From contig CASDTR010000068.1 in NCBI GenBank assembly GCA_949283785.1, positions 1 to 64,000 on the forward strand: 64,000 nt of DNA, written 5' to 3'. Shown here in pieces: positions 1-8,717 of this stretch; within the stretch, counting starts at the first letter, position 1; every line of letters starts with the position of its first letter. The position numbers and the translations under genes are program-made. The notes beneath the pieces were generated by a model that saw nothing but the letters and a program-made list of their open reading frames with translations, had not been told where the DNA came from and ran no database searches. The DNA comes from an uncultured Oscillospiraceae bacterium. GTDB lineage: Bacteria; Bacillota; Clostridia; Oscillospirales; Acutalibacteraceae.

Positions 1-168
1 CGCCTTTTTAGTAGTGCGCTTGCGAGTGGTCTTTTTAGTGGCGGGAGCTTCGGCGGCTTCCGCTGCTGCTATTGTCTCGGACTGTGCAGGAGCTGCGCCT
101 GTATCGGCTTTAGGGGAATCAGTGCTTTCAGCCGCAGTTTCCGCCGCCTTTTTAGTAGTGCGCTTGCG
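1..168. repeat. Exact 24-base direct repeat inside the rnfE tail
   Basis: The 24 bases at 1-24 recur identically at 145-168. Both copies encode the basic block RKRTTKKA on the minus strand. The copies are 144 bases (48 codons) apart, so the reading frame is kept, which suggests internal duplication of a basic tail module. Confidence 0.8.
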
Positions 169-1323
169 GGTAACTTTTTTAGGAGCGGGAGCGGCTTCGA
201 TTGTTTCAGCAACCGCTTGTGCTGTATCGGCATGTTCTGTGAATGTGGCAGCAGATGATTCTGTGACTATATGCCATGCGGATTTTACAGTGGTTTCGGA
301 ATCCGCAGCGGGAATTGCTGTGTTTGGGTGCTCTGTTCTTTGAGTCTCTGCTTTTATAGCTTTTTCAGACTCTTCTTTTACCTTCTTATCGACTTGCGTT
401 TTTGCTGTTTCTTCGGGTTTCTCTGTCGTTTCTGCGGCATCAGTTTCTTCTGATATTTCACTGTCGTCAGCGGGAGACCATTTATGCATTATTCTGTTTA
501 CGGAAGACTCAAAGCTTGCGGAAGCTTCTTCTTCCTGCATTGCATTTGACACATCCGGTATTTTCGCTGCGGATGTGGAGATGTCTGTTGCTTCGGGGAC
601 GACGGTTATTTCGTTTTGGATTGAGTCCTCGTCTTCTTCACTGTAAATTGCCTTGTCATTTTGTTTATCCACTACGAAGTCATTACTTTTGGCATCAAAT
701 TCTTTGCCGATTCGGAATTTGTTTCTCAAATAATTAATAAATGCGGCGACAAATCCCAATATGATGAATCCGCAGAAGGGCATTAAAAATCCATTTGCTC
801 TGGGGAGAGCATCAATATAGTAACCGAATATACGGCTTGAGCCAAGTGCTTCTCTTATTATTCCCGTCAGTATAAGGGGAATGGCGTAACCGATTGAGTT
901 GGCCACGGCATCAAGAAAAGAAAATTTAATACTGTGCTTTACGGCGCAGGCTTCGCACCTCTGGACGGTGAGAGAGTTCACGGCAAGCAGGGGGATATAA
1001 ATGCCCAGACTTACTTCAACGGAAGGCATATAAATACCCATGAGCATATAGAATGGTATTATTATCAGTACGCCGAGCAGTGCATAAACGCCGACTCTCA
1101 GCCATTTGGGCATTTTTTTAATAAAGAGTGACGTGAGTACTTCGGAAACTATCAGAAGGATTGCGGAAAGTATGGCCAAAACCGAAGCAGTCGCCGCGCT
1201 TTTTGCCACGGCAATAAGAGGACATATGCCTATTGCGTAAACGAGAACCGGATTTCGGCTAAGTATTCCGTTTTCAAAGATGCTTCTGGTATCAGATTCT
1301 GCAGAGGTTTTGAAATTAGCCAT
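1..1323 (-). CDS. rnfE: RnfE-type electron transport subunit with long charged C-terminal tail (3' end outside window)
   Basis: Membrane subunit of the Rnf ferredoxin:NAD oxidoreductase, which couples electron flow to ion export. From the ATG at 1323 the frame is open to base 1 (441 codons), so the C-terminus is missing. Residues 1-205 are an NqrD/RnfE-like core with about six membrane segments (GICP near 32, IYIPLLAVNS near 108, GIIREALG near 154). Cys34 matches one conserved Fe-S cysteine of the family, but the usual VNC cysteine is VNS here (Ser117), followed by C123-E-A-C126. Residues 206-441 form a hydrophilic Glu/Ala/Thr-rich tail ending in two basic KRTTKKA blocks. The start overlaps the rnfD stop by 8 bases, so the two are translationally coupled. 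Family call is firm for the core; the tail function is unknown. Confidence 0.85.
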   Translation of the reverse strand, partial: MANFKTSAESDTRSIFENGILSRNPVLVYAIGICPLIAVAKSAATASVLAILSAILLIVSEVLTSLFIKKMPKWLRVGVYALLGVLIIIPFYMLMGIYMPSVEVSLGIYIPLLAVNSLTVQRCEACAVKHSIKFSFLDAVANSIGYAIPLILTGIIREALGSSRIFGYYIDALPRANGFLMPFCGFIILGFVAAFINYLRNKFRIGKEFDAKSNDFVVDKQNDKAIYSEEDEDSIQNEITVVPEATDISTSAAKIPDVSNAMQEEEASASFESSVNRIMHKWSPADDSEISEETDAAETTEKPEETAKTQVDKKVKEESEKAIKAETQRTEHPNTAIPAADSETTVKSAWHIVTESSAATFTEHADTAQAVAETIEAAPAPKKVTRKRTTKKAAETAAESTDSPKADTGAAPAQSETIAAAEAAEAPATKKTTRKRTTKKA

Positions 1324-2377
1324 TTACTTTCGCCTCCTTTTTCTTTTTAAGAAGGGGTTTTTTTGATTTTTTTCGTTCCGTTTTTTCGAGTTTGCCCTTT
1401 TTATGTTTTCCGGAAGGTACTAAATATTTTTCAATAAACGGGTCTATGATCGGCCATACGGCATTTATAAGAAGTACAGCAAAAACTGAGCCGTCTTCGT
1501 AGGGGCCGACATATCTTATAAGCATACACAAGGCTCCCGCTGACATGCCGTATAAAAGCTTTGATATAAGGGACGCCGGCTGTGTTGCGGGATCCGTAAT
1601 AAGGAAGATGGCGCAGAACAGCAGCATTCCTGATGCTATTTCCATGACCAGTGACATTTTGCGTCCCGACATGACTCTGGGGAATACAACCGCACAGAAG
1701 GCGCATACTGCTACAAATCCTGCTGAGGAAATCCAGCGGTCGGAATATCTTATGAAAAGATAGATGGCGAGAGCGGCGCATACGAGCATGCTTGTAGTTC
1801 CCATGGCCCCGGGGATCATGCCGACGAAAACATCGAAGTAATTGAACCAGTCGGGGCTGAGAGAGTTGCCGTTTTTTAGCATTCCTGCAAGGGAGGTTTC
1901 AGCGCTGAACAGGGGGTCACTTGCTGCGAGGACTTCGGCTCCGGGCGCAGGAAATTTAAACATTGTTGTGGGCCAGCAGATTATCAGGAAAGCGAGTCCT
2001 GCGGCAGCGGGGACAAACGGCGCCTTAGCCGTGCTGCCAAAGGGAAGCTTTGCCACAATGATGGCGAAGGCGCTGCCGACGATGGGCATCCACAGGGGTA
2101 CGGATACGGGAAGCATGAGCGCTATGATTACTCCCGTAAAAACTGCGGACAGATCGGAAAGAGTGTTTTCTTTTTTGGTGACAGCGCATGCCAGATATTC
2201 GCACACAACGGCAGTTATCACCGATATTGCTATCAGAACAACGGCGCGCCAGCCGTAATAGTATACCGATACTGCTGCAGGAGCGGCCGACATAATGAGC
2301 ATGTCCGCCATATAATTGCGTATGATGCTGTGAGTTAGTTCGATTTTACCGTTACCGAAAAATTTCAAAAATATCAT
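1316..2377 (-). CDS. rnfD: RnfD-type electron transport subunit
   Basis: Integral membrane NqrB/RnfD-family subunit that normally carries a covalently bound FMN on a Thr. The 353 residues contain many hydrophobic segments from about residue 45 to 315 and a Lys-rich C-terminal tail (KKSKKPLLKKKKEAK). The segment DPLFSAETSLAGMLKNGN near residue 157 sits where the family has its S/T-G-A-T flavinylation motif, so the Thr of SAET is the candidate FMN site, though the motif is degenerate. It is the first gene of its transcription unit and is followed directly by rnfE; rnfC is not upstream and rnfG is not in between. The ATG at 2377 lies almost on top of the AAGG ribosome site, so the TTG three codons later may be the real start. 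Confidence 0.85.
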   Translation of the reverse strand: MIFLKFFGNGKIELTHSIIRNYMADMLIMSAAPAAVSVYYYGWRAVVLIAISVITAVVCEYLACAVTKKENTLSDLSAVFTGVIIALMLPVSVPLWMPIVGSAFAIIVAKLPFGSTAKAPFVPAAAGLAFLIICWPTTMFKFPAPGAEVLAASDPLFSAETSLAGMLKNGNSLSPDWFNYFDVFVGMIPGAMGTTSMLVCAALAIYLFIRYSDRWISSAGFVAVCAFCAVVFPRVMSGRKMSLVMEIASGMLLFCAIFLITDPATQPASLISKLLYGMSAGALCMLIRYVGPYEDGSVFAVLLINAVWPIIDPFIEKYLVPSGKHKKGKLEKTERKKSKKPLLKKKKEAKVNG

Positions 2378-2397
2378 TCCTTACCATTATTTATTCA

Positions 2398-2426
2398 TTG
2401 CGGACATGTTCGCCGGATATTATGAT
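2398..2426 (+). promoter_or_regulatory. Promoter of the mecA-like gene
   Basis: TTGCGG (2398-2403), a 17-base spacer and TATGAT (2421-2426) form a sigma-A-type promoter. The predicted transcript starts about 35 bases before the ATG at 2468. It lies in the divergent region shared with rnfD. Confidence 0.55.
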
Positions 2427-2467
2427 AGTAGTGTGATCTTTGTATATTTGTGAAAGAGGAGGCAGCC

Positions 2468-3040
2468 ATGAAGATAAGCAGCGATAACAGCAAAAATATA
2501 ATAATAGAGCTATCGCCGTCAGACCTTGAAGGCCTTGACATAACCTTTGACGACATGGATTATTCAAACATAGAGACACGCAGGGTCATCTGGACTCTGC
2601 TTGACATGGCCCGAATAGAACTCGGGAGAGACATTGACCCTTCAGGGCGTATGCTCATTGAAGCGACGCCTTCCGTCAAAGGCGGATGCGTACTAAATTT
2701 TACCGTTCTCTCGGGAGAATCGGATATAATGCCGAAAAGGCTCCTGGTCAAGAAGAACCTTAAAGAAAAAATTATAAATGTCTGGGAATTTGAAAACCTC
2801 GAAAGCGCCGCAAGGGCGGCGGAGGCTCTGACAAAAACGGGCAACCCATGCCCTGAGAGCGTCCTTTACTCAATGGACGGCAGATACAGGCTTTTTCTGA
2901 CCAGCGGAGAATACCCTAAGGGTATTCTCTGCGAATTTGCAAAAAGGATTAAGGGCGAGGGGGTAATAGCTTCTACTCAGGAGGCATGGAAGTGCCTTTG
3001 TGAGAGAAACTGTCTTTTAAAACTTTCCCGTTTGGCGTAG
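2468..3040 (+). CDS. MecA-like adaptor protein
   Basis: 190-residue protein resembling MecA/YpbH adaptors, which hand substrates to the ClpC unfoldase and in Bacillus restrain competence. The N-terminal part (IIIELSPSDLEGLDITFDDMD, with WTLLDMA near residue 45) matches the MecA N-terminal pattern of a DLE...ITLEDLW-like segment. The C-terminal half has the mixed charged/hydrophobic composition of the ClpC-binding domain. The ATG at 2468 is preferred over an in-frame GTG at 2450 because GAGGAGG lies just before it, overlapping that GTG. It converges with rpe with only 3 bases between the stops. The substrate cannot be told from sequence. Confidence 0.6.
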   Translation: MKISSDNSKNIIIELSPSDLEGLDITFDDMDYSNIETRRVIWTLLDMARIELGRDIDPSGRMLIEATPSVKGGCVLNFTVLSGESDIMPKRLLVKKNLKEKIINVWEFENLESAARAAEALTKTGNPCPESVLYSMDGRYRLFLTSGEYPKGILCEFAKRIKGEGVIASTQEAWKCLCERNCLLKLSRLA

Positions 3041-3043
3041 GTC

Positions 3044-3712
3044 TTATTTTTCAGCGGCTTCGGCAAGCTTTTTCATGGCGCTTATGGCCTGAGCAGGATT
3101 TTCTGCACCGAAAACAGCGCTGCCCGCCACAAACACATTTGCTCCCGCCTCTGCGACGGGGGTAATTGTTTTTTCGGAAATTCCGCCGTCAACCTGGATG
3201 TACATATTGTCGAGGCCCAGCTCGCGGCATTTTGCCTTTACAGCTGCAACCTTCGGTACCATGTCAACCATAAAGCTCTGCCCTCCGAATCCGGGCTCAA
3301 CGGTCATGACCAGCACCATGCCGATATCCTTCAGGTAGGGGAATACAGCTTCTGCGGGAGTAGCGGGCTTTAGAGCTATTCCCGGGGTCTTTCCTGCCGC
3401 TTTGATAAGCTTTATGGCTTCGGCAGGGTCTGAATCCGATTCAATGTGGAAGGTGATTATATCCGCGCCCGCTCCGAGAAAATCGGGAATATATTTTACC
3501 GGGTCGCTGATCATAAGGTGAACGTCGAAGACAAGGTGTGTCACACGGCGCATGGCTTTGACTATGGGGGCACCGAGAGTTATATTGGGCACAAAGTGTC
3601 CGTCCATAACGTCGATATGCAGCCAGTCTGCTCCGCATCGCTCCATATTGACGAATTCTTCTCCCATTCTGGAATAATCACAGGAGAGAATGGATGGTGA
3701 AATTTTTACCAT
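3044..3712 (-). CDS. rpe: Ribulose-phosphate 3-epimerase
   Basis: Interconverts D-ribulose 5-phosphate and D-xylulose 5-phosphate in the pentose phosphate pathway. The 222 residues have full family length and the TIM-barrel landmarks: SPSILSCDYSRM at the N-terminus, HIDVMDGHFVPNITLG near 32 (metal-binding His/Asp), DVHLMI near 63, TVEPGFGGQSF near 137, and the phosphate-binding VDGGI near 173 and VAGSAVF near 196. The start at 3712 has GGAGGCGG upstream. It is a cytosolic enzyme, transcribed alone, convergent with the mecA-like gene. Confidence 0.95.
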   Translation of the reverse strand: MVKISPSILSCDYSRMGEEFVNMERCGADWLHIDVMDGHFVPNITLGAPIVKAMRRVTHLVFDVHLMISDPVKYIPDFLGAGADIITFHIESDSDPAEAIKLIKAAGKTPGIALKPATPAEAVFPYLKDIGMVLVMTVEPGFGGQSFMVDMVPKVAAVKAKCRELGLDNMYIQVDGGISEKTITPVAEAGANVFVAGSAVFGAENPAQAISAMKKLAEAAEK

Positions 3713-3870
3713 AATACCGCCTCCGTATGTGTAAAAATAATCATATACATTTTAACAAATTTTGTGAATGGGGTCAACGAAAATCAGTATAAACAAATAC
3801 TTTTAAAGGCAATCAGCTTTTGCATTGTGTCAGTTCTTTATATCCATTTGCAAACGAATAAAAATACAGA

Positions 3871-3904
3871 GAGCCCGTTCCTGCCGATAGGGAGGAACGG
3901 GCTC
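3871..3904 (-). terminator. Terminator after the flavin reductase-like gene
   Basis: A perfect 12-base-pair stem (3871-3882 with 3893-3904) begins 5 bases past the stop of the gene at 3910. On the minus strand it is followed by a T-rich run (TCTGTATTTTTATT). Confidence 0.85.
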
Positions 3905-3909
3905 TTCTC

Positions 3910-4416
3910 TCAGGCTTTAACGTATACTTTTTCGATTTCGCCGATAAAGACCTTATGAAAATCCTTTTCGGGATACCATTTCATGACGGAGTCATCGGTG
4001 AATCCTTCAGGGTCTATCTGCTGCACAGCCATGGTGCGGCACACCATTATGACTTTTGCCTGCTCTATTCCCGTGGTGGAGTCGGTAAAGACAGGCTTAA
4101 GCCCTGTTGCGGCGGCCTTATCAATGTCCCTGCCCGATTTACTGCCGCAGATCTTCATTTCATCCTTGTATTCGCCGTCAAAAAAGCTCAGGGTGAACTT
4201 TCCCGAATTCCCAACAAATCCGAGAGTGTATCTTTGAGGGCGGATAAAGGCGAAGGCCGCATCCTTGCCCCAGATTTCCCCGAGAGCTCCCCAACTTGCG
4301 GTCATAGTGTTCCAGCCCTTTTCGTCTCCCGCAGTTATGAGCATCCAGTCGTCGCTTATCATTTCCTGTGCGCTCTTTTTAATTTCACGAATATTTATCT
4401 CTTTAAAACCATTCAT
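3910..4416 (-). CDS. Flavin reductase-like FMN-binding protein
   Basis: 168-residue cytosolic protein of the flavin reductase-like split-barrel family, which binds FMN or FAD and often reduces free flavin with NAD(P)H. Diagnostic parts are MTASWGALGEIWGK near 38 (the usual T-x-S-W flavin-contact region), AFAFIRPQRYTLGFV near 53, and FTLSFF near 73 followed by CGSKSGRDIDKAAATGL (the conserved GxxSGRD-like loop). The ATG at 4416 has AAAGGAG upstream and the gene ends at its own terminator. It is monocistronic and divergent from argG. The electron acceptor is not evident. Confidence 0.8.
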   Translation of the reverse strand: MNGFKEINIREIKKSAQEMISDDWMLITAGDEKGWNTMTASWGALGEIWGKDAAFAFIRPQRYTLGFVGNSGKFTLSFFDGEYKDEMKICGSKSGRDIDKAAATGLKPVFTDSTTGIEQAKVIMVCRTMAVQQIDPEGFTDDSVMKWYPEKDFHKVFIGEIEKVYVKA

Positions 4417-4562
4417 AAAAGAAACTCCTTTTTAATATTGCTTACATATGTAATAGCGTGTATAATATTATACTACAAAGCTGATAAGTTTAAAACAGCT
4501 TTGCTCAAAAAACTCCTTTTCTGCATCAAATCAGCGTATAAAATGCACAAATTTCAAAAGAC

Positions 4563-4614
4563 GATGAATATTTATGCAAATATCCCTTGATTTCATGCAT
4601 AAATGGTGTATAAT
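4563..4614 (+). promoter_or_regulatory. argG promoter with ArgR-type operator
   Basis: The promoter is TTGATT (4587-4592), a 16-base spacer, and TATAAT (4609-4614). Just upstream, GATGAATATTTATGCAAA (4563-4580) closely matches the Bacillus ArgR/AhrC box. A half-site-like CATGCATAAA (4594-4603) lies inside the promoter spacer. This layout suits arginine-dependent repression of the cluster. No argR gene lies in the window. Confidence 0.7.
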
Positions 4615-4654
4615 ACGGAATATAAATTCACGAAGACTTCAGGAGGAAATGAAA

Positions 4655-5890
4655 ATGAAAGAGATTAAGAAAGTTGTTCTCGCCTATTCGGGCGGACTTG
4701 ATACATCAATTATTATTCCGTGGCTCAAGGAAAACTACAATAACTGCGAGGTCATCGCCGTTTCGGGCGACGTGGGACAGGGCACCGAGCTTGACGGCCT
4801 CGAAGAGAAGGCTCTCAAGACGGGCGCATCAAAGCTCTACATAGAGGATCTCAACAAGGAGTTCGTTGAGGATTATATTTATCCCACAGTAAGGGCAGGC
4901 GCCGTTTACGAGGGAGACTATCTTCTCGGCACATCCTTTGCACGTCCCGCAATTGCAAAGAGGATCGTTGAGATCGCAAAGGCAGAGGGCGCAGATGCAA
5001 TCTGCCACGGCTGCACCGGCAAGGGCAACGACCAGGTTCGTTTCGAGCTTACAATCAAGGCTTTTGCCCCCGATATGCAGATTATCGCCCCCTGGCGTAT
5101 CTGGGATTTCAAGTCCCGTGAGGATGAAATCGAGTATGCCGAGTCACACAACATTCCTCTTAAAATAAACCGCGAGACAAACTACTCAAAGGATAAGAAC
5201 CTGTGGCACCTTTCCCATGAGGGACTTGACCTTGAGGATCCCGCAAACGAGCCCCAGTACAATAAACCCGGCTTCCTTGAGATGGGCGTTTCTCCCGAAA
5301 TGGCTCCCGATAAGCCCACATACGTCACAATCTCCTTTGAGAAGGGCAATGCGGTTGCAATCGACGGCGAGAAAATGGAGCCCGTCGCAATCGTAAAGAA
5401 GCTCAACGAGCTTGGCGGAGCCAACGGCATCGGCCTTGCGGATCTCGTAGAAAACCGTCTCGTGGGCATGAAGTCAAGGGGCGTATATGAGACTCCCGGC
5501 GGAACAATCCTTTACAGGGCACATCAGGTTCTCGAGACAATCACCCTTGACAGGGATACGCAGCACTACAAGGAGCTTGTTGCAAACCGCTATGCAGAGC
5601 TTGTTTACTTCGGCCAGTGGTTCACTCCTCTTCGCGAGGCCCTTCAGGCTTTCGTTGACAAGACTCAGGAGACAGTTACGGGCGATGTAAAGCTCAAGCT
5701 CTACAAGGGCAACATCATCAACGCAGGCGTAACTTCACCTTACACCCTTTACAGCGAGGCTTTCGCAACCTTCGATGAGGACGACGTTTACGATCAGACC
5801 GATTCCGCAGGATTCATCAATCTCTTCGGACTTCCCATTAAGGTCAAGGCTCTTCTTGACGCACAGCGCGAAGGCAAAGAGGGCAAATAA
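4655..5890 (+). CDS. argG: Argininosuccinate synthase
   Basis: Joins citrulline and aspartate using ATP, the seventh step of arginine synthesis. The 411 residues match the family length and carry the N-type PPi motif AYSGGLDTS near residue 10, GDVGQG near 36, TSFARP near 92, [13 protein letters not shown] near 115, and a conserved C-terminal [14 protein letters not shown]. The second of two adjacent ATGs (4655) is chosen because AGGAGG at 4641-4646 is 8 bases away; the ATG at 4649 is only 2 bases away. It is the first gene of the arg cluster and is separated from argH by a weak hairpin. Confidence 0.97.
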   Translation: MKEIKKVVLAYSGGLDTSIIIPWLKENYNNCEVIAVSGDVGQGTELDGLEEKALKTGASKLYIEDLNKEFVEDYIYPTVRAGAVYEGDYLLGTSFARPAIAKRIVEIAKAEGADAICHGCTGKGNDQVRFELTIKAFAPDMQIIAPWRIWDFKSREDEIEYAESHNIPLKINRETNYSKDKNLWHLSHEGLDLEDPANEPQYNKPGFLEMGVSPEMAPDKPTYVTISFEKGNAVAIDGEKMEPVAIVKKLNELGGANGIGLADLVENRLVGMKSRGVYETPGGTILYRAHQVLETITLDRDTQHYKELVANRYAELVYFGQWFTPLREALQAFVDKTQETVTGDVKLKLYKGNIINAGVTSPYTLYSEAFATFDEDDVYDQTDSAGFINLFGLPIKVKALLDAQREGKEGK

Positions 5891-5911
5891 GAAACAATTA
5901 AAATAAATTCG

Positions 5912-5940
5912 GGGTGCGCTTGAGCCGCACCCTGTTTTCC
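5912..5940 (+). terminator. Weak hairpin between argG and argH
   Basis: Seven-base-pair stem GGGTGCG/CGCACCC (5912-5918, 5926-5932) followed by TGTTTT. It could partly terminate argG transcripts or act as a processing site; argH has no clear promoter of its own nearby. Confidence 0.5.
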
Positions 5941-5968
5941 GTAAAGGCAAGTTTTAAGGAGGATGGAA

Positions 5969-7345
5969 ATGAAGCTCTGGACAGGACGTTTTTCAAAGGA
6001 AGTTGACAAAAAGACAAACGATTTTAACTCCTCTATCTCATTTGACAGCAGAATGTTTCAGGAGGACATAGAGGGCAGCGTTGCCCACGCGACCATGCTC
6101 GGCGCCTGCGGCATAATCTCGCAGGAGGATATGCAGAGCATTATCGAGGGACTGGGAGAGATTAAAGAGGATATAATTTCAGGCAAGCTTCCCATTGACC
6201 CGGACGCAGAGGACATACATACCTTTATTGAAGGTGAGCTTACAAAGCGCAAGGGAGATGCAGGCAAACGCCTTCACACGGCAAGAAGCCGCAACGACCA
6301 GGTTGCCCTTGATATACGTCTTTTCCTGAGAAAAGAGTGCGAAGGGGTAAAAGCCCAGCTCAAAGAACTTTGTGAAGTCCTCTGCAAAAAGGCGGAGGAA
6401 AACAAAAACGTCGTAATGCCCGGATACACCCACCTTCAGAGAGCACAGCCCATCACCTTCGGACACCACCTTATGGCCTATGCCTGGATGTTTACCCGCG
6501 ACATCGACAGGCTCAGCGACGCCGCCAAGAGAATGAATTATTCTCCTCTCGGCTCCTGCGCTCTGGCGGGCACCACCTATAATACTGACAGAACCATCTC
6601 CGCCGAAAAATTAGGCTTTGACGGCAACTGCCTCAACTCCCTCGACGGCGTATCCGACAGAGATTTCTGCATAGAGCTCGCTTCGGCTCTTTCCCTTGCC
6701 ATGGTTCACCTTTCCCGTTTTTCCGAGGAAATAATCCTCTGGTGCTCATGGGAATTTAAATTTATCGAGCTTGACGACGCTTTTTCAACAGGCTCCAGTA
6801 TCATGCCTCAGAAGAAGAATCCAGATATTGCGGAGCTTGTAAGGGGCAAATCGGGCAGAGTTTTCGGCGACCTTATGACCCTTCTGACCGTTATGAAGGG
6901 ACTTCCCCTTGCGTACAACAAGGATATGCAGGAGGATAAGGAAGCGATTTTTGACGCTTTCGATACGGTAAAGATGTGCCTTACGGCATTTATCCCCATG
7001 ATTGATACAATGACCGTCCTTGAGAAGAATATGAGAAAAGCCGCCGCAGGCGGATTCATCAACGCCACCGACTGTGCCGACTGGCTTGTGGGCAAGGGCA
7101 TACCCTTCCGCGACGCCTATAAAATCACGGGTATGCTGGTTGCAAAGTGCATTTCTCTGGGAACTACCCTCGAGGAGCTCTCCATGGACGAATATAGATC
7201 CGTATGCCCCGATTTCGACGGGGGAGTATACGATGCCATAAATCTCGACAACTGCGTGCAGCGCAGACTTTCTCTGGGAGGACCCGCCTCGGCAAACGTT
7301 ACGGCCCAGGCTGAGGAAGTTAAAAAGATACTTGAAAAGGACTGA
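5969..7345 (+). CDS. argH: Argininosuccinate lyase
   Basis: Splits argininosuccinate into arginine and fumarate, the last step of the pathway. The 458 residues show the fumarase/aspartase-superfamily signatures: WTGRF at the start, TARSRNDQVA near 104, TRDIDRLSDA near 176, and the signature loop GSSIMPQKKNPD near 278 with the catalytic Ser. The ATG at 5969 is favoured over 5963 because AAGGAGG at 5956-5962 would abut the earlier codon. argC follows after 6 bases. Confidence 0.97.
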   Translation: MKLWTGRFSKEVDKKTNDFNSSISFDSRMFQEDIEGSVAHATMLGACGIISQEDMQSIIEGLGEIKEDIISGKLPIDPDAEDIHTFIEGELTKRKGDAGKRLHTARSRNDQVALDIRLFLRKECEGVKAQLKELCEVLCKKAEENKNVVMPGYTHLQRAQPITFGHHLMAYAWMFTRDIDRLSDAAKRMNYSPLGSCALAGTTYNTDRTISAEKLGFDGNCLNSLDGVSDRDFCIELASALSLAMVHLSRFSEEIILWCSWEFKFIELDDAFSTGSSIMPQKKNPDIAELVRGKSGRVFGDLMTLLTVMKGLPLAYNKDMQEDKEAIFDAFDTVKMCLTAFIPMIDTMTVLEKNMRKAAAGGFINATDCADWLVGKGIPFRDAYKITGMLVAKCISLGTTLEELSMDEYRSVCPDFDGGVYDAINLDNCVQRRLSLGGPASANVTAQAEEVKKILEKD

Positions 7346-7351
7346 TAATTA

Positions 7352-8386
7352 ATGATAAAGGCAGGAATAATCGGCGCCACAGGCTATGCGGGAGCGGAGC
7401 TTGTGCGCATACTTATAAATCATCCGCAGGCTGAAATTTCGGGAGTGTGCTCCGTCAGCTTTGAGGGCAAGCCCATAAGCGAGGTCTATCCGTCCCTTTA
7501 CGGCGTGTGCGACATGGTCTGCACCGACGCGGATACGGTTATAGATGCCAGCGATATAGTTTTCGCCTGCGTTCAGCACGGTATATCCCAGGAGTTTGCG
7601 GAAAAGTGCATTAAGAAAAATGTTAAATTCATAGACCTTGGCGCAGATTTCAGACTGGAAAGTGAAGAGGATTACAAAGAGTGGTACGGCGGAAGCTACA
7701 TCTGCCACGACCTTCACGAAAAGGCAGTATACGGTCTGCCTGAGCTTTTCAGAGAGGATATAGCCAAAACCGACGTTATAGCAAATCCCGGCTGCTATCC
7801 CACCAGCATCGCTCTCGGACTTTATCCAGCCCTTAAAAACGGCTTTGTCAGCGCCGACGGTATTATAATCGACTCAAAGTCGGGAGTTACGGGAGCGGGC
7901 AGGGGACTTTCCGAAACAACCCATTATCCCTCCTGCAACGAGGCTTTTTCGCCTTATAAGATAGCCGCTCACCGCCACACCCCCGAAATCGAGCAGACCC
8001 TTTCAAAAATCGCGGGAGAGGCCTTGAAAGTGCTTTTTGTGCCGCATCTTCTTCCCGTGAACAGGGGAATTGTCTCCACAATCTATGCACAGCTCCGAAA
8101 AAGTGCTACAATAGAAGAAATACGAAAGGCTTATGAGGAAGCCTACGGGGACGAATATTTCGTAAGGGTAATGGACGACGGCAAGGTTGCAAACCTGAGA
8201 AACGTCAAGTGCAGCAATTTCTGCGACATATCCCTTCACATTGATAAGAGAACCAACACCCTCATAATAGTGAGCGCCATTGACAATATGGTAAAGGGTG
8301 CCGCAGGTCAGGCGATACAGAATATGAACATACTTTTCTCCCTTCCCGAAAAGACGGGTCTTACCATGGTCCCCACCTCCTTCTGA
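7352..8386 (+). CDS. argC: N-acetyl-gamma-glutamyl-phosphate reductase
   Basis: NADPH-dependent reduction of N-acetylglutamyl phosphate to the semialdehyde, the third step of arginine synthesis. The 344 residues carry the N-terminal Rossmann motif GIIGATGYAGAELVRIL, the active-site Cys in ANPGCYPTSIALGL near 147, and the family block KSGVTGAGRG near 178. HRHTPEIEQ near 208 and VPHLLPVNRGI near 230 complete the fold. AAAGGAC upstream serves as ribosome site. It sits 6 bases after argH, inside the operon. Confidence 0.97.
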   Translation: MIKAGIIGATGYAGAELVRILINHPQAEISGVCSVSFEGKPISEVYPSLYGVCDMVCTDADTVIDASDIVFACVQHGISQEFAEKCIKKNVKFIDLGADFRLESEEDYKEWYGGSYICHDLHEKAVYGLPELFREDIAKTDVIANPGCYPTSIALGLYPALKNGFVSADGIIIDSKSGVTGAGRGLSETTHYPSCNEAFSPYKIAAHRHTPEIEQTLSKIAGEALKVLFVPHLLPVNRGIVSTIYAQLRKSATIEEIRKAYEEAYGDEYFVRVMDDGKVANLRNVKCSNFCDISLHIDKRTNTLIIVSAIDNMVKGAAGQAIQNMNILFSLPEKTGLTMVPTSF

Positions 8387-8408
8387 GCCGAAAGAAAGGC
8401 GGATTTCA

Positions 8409-8699
8409 ATGAACGGCAAAAGGCTTGTGAAAATATTGTGGGCACTCGCCGCTGCGGTGATGCTCATTGTCCTTTTCAGCGGCTGCATACCCTCGAATAT
8501 TCCTTCGGCAACCCCCGCGGGATTTTTCAGCGGCATTTGGCACGGCTGGATAGCGCCCATTTCCCTTGTGTTGTCCATATTTACAGACGCGAGAATTTAT
8601 GAAGTTAACAATACAGGCTTTTTCTACGACTTGGGTTTTTATATGGCAATAATAAGCGGCTTCGGCTCTCTGGCCCTGACCCGTAAAAAGAAAGACTGA
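8409..8699 (+). CDS. Small membrane protein, possible lipoprotein, inside the arg operon
   Basis: 96-residue protein with an N-terminal hydrophobic segment (residues 7-25) ending in LFSGC, a possible lipobox, a second hydrophobic segment near 45-57, and a third near 75-88 before a KKKD tail. The block IWHGWIAPISLVLSIF followed by an acidic/Asn-rich linker recalls a widespread small conserved hypothetical family, which I cannot name with certainty. It lies between argC (23 bases) and argJ (about 18 bases) on the same strand, so it is co-transcribed with arginine genes. No arginine-related role is known to me; position in the operon may be incidental. Confidence 0.7.
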   Translation: MNGKRLVKILWALAAAVMLIVLFSGCIPSNIPSATPAGFFSGIWHGWIAPISLVLSIFTDARIYEVNNTGFFYDLGFYMAIISGFGSLALTRKKKD

Positions 8700-8717
8700 T
8701 TTTGATTGGGATGTGAA

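Noticed and set aside
14-737. Three open frames on the plus strand at the left edge
   Set aside because: They are antisense to the rnfE tail, whose frame is open through the whole stretch and has clear core homology.
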